This document shows, piece after piece, positions 14,020 through 15,946 of a stretch of 15,946 bases of DNA (position 1 is its first letter; each line of letters begins with the position of its first letter). The notes below the pieces were generated by a model. The model made no database searches. It was not told the origin of the DNA and saw nothing but the letters and a program-made list of their open reading frames with translations. The position numbers and the translations under genes are program-made. The stretch covers positions 1 through 15,946 of the forward strand of contig JAGLIU010000181.1 in assembly GCA_023142805.1 (NCBI GenBank), given 5' to 3'. This stretch comes from Candidatus Omnitrophota bacterium (lineage in GTDB: Bacteria; Omnitrophota; Gorgyraeia; Tantalellales; Tantalellaceae).

Positions 14020-15150
14020 TTATCCTTCCGAGATATAGAACGATACCCTCGCGTTGGCATCGCTTTGTTCAAATATTTTATAATTCGCGCTACTGTGATC
14101 TTTTATAAGCGTTTCATTTATAAGTTTCAGACTACCGATCAAGTTTTTGATCTCTTTTATGGGGACAAGAAATACGACGCAACTATTTGATATATAATCG
14201 GTCGAAACAGCATAATTTTTTACCAAATGAAATATATCGGGTTTTTTTGTAGCGGAGACTGTAATATGCCAGTGAAAGAAGAAAGTGAATGTTTTTTGTT
14301 TTTGGGAAACCAACAGATTTCTCGTTTTTTGAGCTTCTTTTTGTGTTCTTTCTTCATTGATGAATTTTTTAAAAGCGGTTCCCGCGTTTTTTCTTTCAAA
14401 ATACAAAAAAATACGTGTCTTTTCTTTTTTTGAAAGACTGATCTTTCCTCCATAGTTCTTTAAAAATGAGACCAGCTGTAGTTTTTCAGATAAAGTTTTG
14501 GCGTCTTTGCTGGTAGCGTCAAAGATGAGAATATCCGAAGCGTAATACACCGGCGTTATTCCCAGATCTTTTACGAGGTTTAAAGATTTTTCTACCATGA
14601 TCTCATCGCAGGAATGGAGATGCCAGTGAACGGGGGAATTATCGGGAGCCGGGCAACTTTTCCTGTATGTGTGTGTAGGGGTTGTCATGACAACTTTTTC
14701 TTCGCTAAGAAGCATGGGAGTAGTGCTTTTAAAAAAGTCCGGATGCACGGCCTGATACTTTTTTTCTCCGCTGGTTTTAGGGAGGGGAGCCGTAGTTTCT
14801 TGTGTGGGGGTATCAGATGTTTTAAAAGAACTTACTATAAAAAAATGAATTATCGGGACAAAAAACAGAACAATTAATCCAAAGATAACTTTTTGTTTAA
14901 AAGTAGATCTATGCGCTTGCGCGGGTTTGTCCGGGTGATGAAATTTGAATATTATGGAGGAACATAGATCTCCGGGTACTTCAATATCACCTAGTTTTCT
15001 GACCTGGTTCGAAATAGAATCTAAAGAGTTGACATATTTGGTACAGGAAGAACAACTTTCAAGGTGGGAGGTAAATTCTTTAAATTCGTTTTCCGAAAGC
15101 ATGTCTTCCAGAAAGGGTTTGATATTAGACCTGATATTATCACATGTCAT
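14020..15150 (-). CDS. Membrane anti-sigma factor with ZAS-type zinc finger and a duplicated HWH domain
   Basis: Likely holds the adjacent sigma factor inactive at the membrane. In its 376 residues, the N-terminal zinc finger shows H29-x3-C33-x2-C36, the ZAS/zf-HC2 anti-sigma signature, and a single membrane helix lies at about 87-109. The outer part, after a Pro/Thr-rich linker (111-126), contains two copies of an approximately 80-residue domain, about 174-252 and 292-376. Each starts with H-W-H (175-177, 293-295), then an L-V-K helix 16-17 residues on, then a hydrophobic strand exactly 32 residues after the first His, and ends in an aromatic strand after an Arg. The copies are diverged, so the duplication is old. 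Its ATG overlaps the sigma stop by 11 bases, and its GAGGAGGTG ribosome-binding site lies inside the sigma gene. I do not recognise the outer domain with certainty. Confidence 0.82.
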   Translation of the reverse strand: MTCDNIRSNIKPFLEDMLSENEFKEFTSHLESCSSCTKYVNSLDSISNQVRKLGDIEVPGDLCSSIIFKFHHPDKPAQAHRSTFKQKVIFGLIVLFFVPIIHFFIVSSFKTSDTPTQETTAPLPKTSGEKKYQAVHPDFFKSTTPMLLSEEKVVMTTPTHTYRKSCPAPDNSPVHWHLHSCDEIMVEKSLNLVKDLGITPVYYASDILIFDATSKDAKTLSEKLQLVSFLKNYGGKISLSKKEKTRIFLYFERKNAGTAFKKFINEERTQKEAQKTRNLLVSQKQKTFTFFFHWHITVSATKKPDIFHLVKNYAVSTDYISNSCVVFLVPIKEIKNLIGSLKLINETLIKDHSSANYKIFEQSDANARVSFYISEG

Positions 15151-15625
15151 TTTTCAGCACCTCCTCGATCTTTTTTCTAAAATGAAGACGTGCCTGGAGG
15201 GTAGAGCTTCTAATAGAACTTTCAGTAGAAGCAAAAACTTTTGCGATATCATCGTAAGAAAAATACATCTGATCGCGTAATAAAAGAAGGGCTTTTTCGT
15301 CAAATGACAACAGATATAAAGCTTTGTTTATGGACTTAAGCGTTTTTTTTCGTATATGTAAAATATTGGGAGAATTAGACTCAGCAGAGTAGGGGAGCGT
15401 TCTTAATTCTCTACATTCATTAATAAGCGCTTTAGAGTATTCTACTAAAAACGATTCTTTTTCATTAAGAAAGGAGACTTTTCGAAGAGCGTCCGAAAAG
15501 CATGAAACTGTAATTTTGTAGGCTTTTTCTTGATCTTTATTAACGAGGCAGAACGTCAGAGCAAAACATTTTTTCTGGTAATGTTTAATAAAGTTCTTTA
15601 AAATTTTATCTTTTTGAGGATCCAT
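15140..15625 (-). CDS. ECF-like RNA polymerase sigma factor
   Basis: Probable alternative sigma factor that recruits RNA polymerase to a stress regulon. At 161 residues it is short but within the ECF range. Region 4 is clear (about 95-157): S-F-D-E-K-A-L-L-L-L-R (107-117) then a helix-turn-helix Y-S-Y/F-S-Y-D-D-I-A-K-V-F-A-S-T-E-S-S-I-R-S-type stretch at about 121-145. Region 2 (about 10-55) is recognisable only by its pattern and lacks the usual D-A-x-D-x-x-Q box, so promoter opening may be altered. The stop overlaps the anti-sigma start by 11 bases, a typical coupled sigma/anti-sigma pair. It follows the kinase by 24 bases and has no good ribosome-binding site. Confidence 0.8.
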   Translation of the reverse strand: MDPQKDKILKNFIKHYQKKCFALTFCLVNKDQEKAYKITVSCFSDALRKVSFLNEKESFLVEYSKALINECRELRTLPYSAESNSPNILHIRKKTLKSINKALYLLSFDEKALLLLRDQMYFSYDDIAKVFASTESSIRSSTLQARLHFRKKIEEVLKNDM

Positions 15626-15649
15626 TTTCTATGTGTTTTAGTCGTATGT

Positions 15650-15946
15650 TTATTTTCCGCAGGGCAATGTGAAGATAAAAACACTTCCTTTTTTAGGATT
15701 GCTTTCTACCCAGATCTTGCCGCCATGAGCTTCGATCATCATTTTACAGAAGGTAAGGCCTAACCCGCGGCCGGGTTTTGTTTTGTCGGACTCTATTCGG
15801 GCAAATTTATCAAAAATTTTATCAATATATTCCTCGGGGATACCGTTGCCGGTATCTTTGACCTCTACCCGAAGGTTGTTTGTATCACTCTCGTGGGATA
15901 CCAGTACATCGATGGATTCTCCTGAAGGCGTATATTTAATGGAATT
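15650..15946 (-). CDS. Sensor histidine kinase, C-terminal ATPase domain (5' end outside window)
   Basis: The last 98 residues of a HATPase_c catalytic domain are visible, reading leftwards from the window edge. N-S-I-K-Y-T is the end of the N box, D-T-G-N-G-I-P (31-37) the G1 box, F-D-K-F-A-R the F box, and G-R-G-L-G-L-T (59-65) the G2 box. The tail G-G-K-I-W-V-E-S then F-I-F-T-L-P is typical of the family. It ends 24 bases before the sigma gene on the same strand, so the two are probably co-transcribed. The sensor and His-phosphorylation domains lie outside the window, so the signal is unknown. Confidence 0.92.
   Translation of the reverse strand, partial: NSIKYTPSGESIDVLVSHESDTNNLRVEVKDTGNGIPEEYIDKIFDKFARIESDKTKPGRGLGLTFCKMMIEAHGGKIWVESNPKKGSVFIFTLPCGK

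Noticed and set aside
14227..15280. Several + strand open frames opposite the sigma and anti-sigma genes
   Set aside because: They are antisense shadows with Phe/Ser-rich, family-less products; the - strand frames carry clear domains and coupled starts.

Overview
The window is about 16 kb of bacterial chromosome with moderate GC, fairly dense genes and Shine-Dalgarno sites that mostly match AGGAGG. An NfnAB-type electron-bifurcating transhydrogenase suggests an anaerobic or fermentative way of life. A ZAS-type anti-sigma factor with a membrane segment, and intergenic dispersed repeats of the kind common in metagenome-assembled candidate phyla, suggest an uncultured Gram-negative lineage (Omnitrophota-like is a guess; nothing here proves a phylum). 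No phage, transposase, CRISPR array, rRNA or tRNA is visible.

Layout. (1) 1-1105, + strand: the 3' part of an ammonium transporter gene (amt) followed by a PII regulator gene (glnK-like). (2) 1395-4709, + strand: a possible leader RNA ending in a strong terminator hairpin, then typA/bipA and a RhlE-type DEAD-box RNA helicase. (3) 4903-8675, + strand: a strong promoter with a second possible short RNA, a FabK/nitronate-monooxygenase-like flavoprotein, then nfnA (interrupted by an in-frame amber codon) and nfnB, which share an ATGA start/stop overlap. (4) 8821-9220, + strand: a cold-shock protein gene with a near-ideal promoter, a structured 5' leader and a strong terminator. (5) 9390-9870: a cluster of intergenic repeats. 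(6) 9958-11184, + strand: a HI0933/YhiN-family flavoprotein. (7) 11308-12873, - strand: a second DEAD-box helicase (CsdA/DeaD type with a DbpA-like RNA-binding domain), whose promoter carries two 11-bp direct repeats. (8) 13219-15946, - strand: an apparent operon read from right to left, encoding a histidine kinase (only its C-terminus is in the window), an ECF-like sigma factor, a membrane anti-sigma factor with a duplicated outer domain, and a response regulator made only of two receiver domains.

How the genes may work together. Amt and PII form the usual ammonium uptake and sensing pair. TypA, two DEAD-box helicases and a Csp form a neighbourhood devoted to ribosome assembly and RNA remodelling, functions typically needed in the cold. 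The first helicase and the csp gene share a 16-17 nt leader motif, which hints at common post-transcriptional control. The - strand operon joins two-component phosphorelay parts to a sigma/anti-sigma switch, and this combination is the best candidate in the window for a little-described regulatory system. All functional statements rest on motifs read by eye; no database search was possible.
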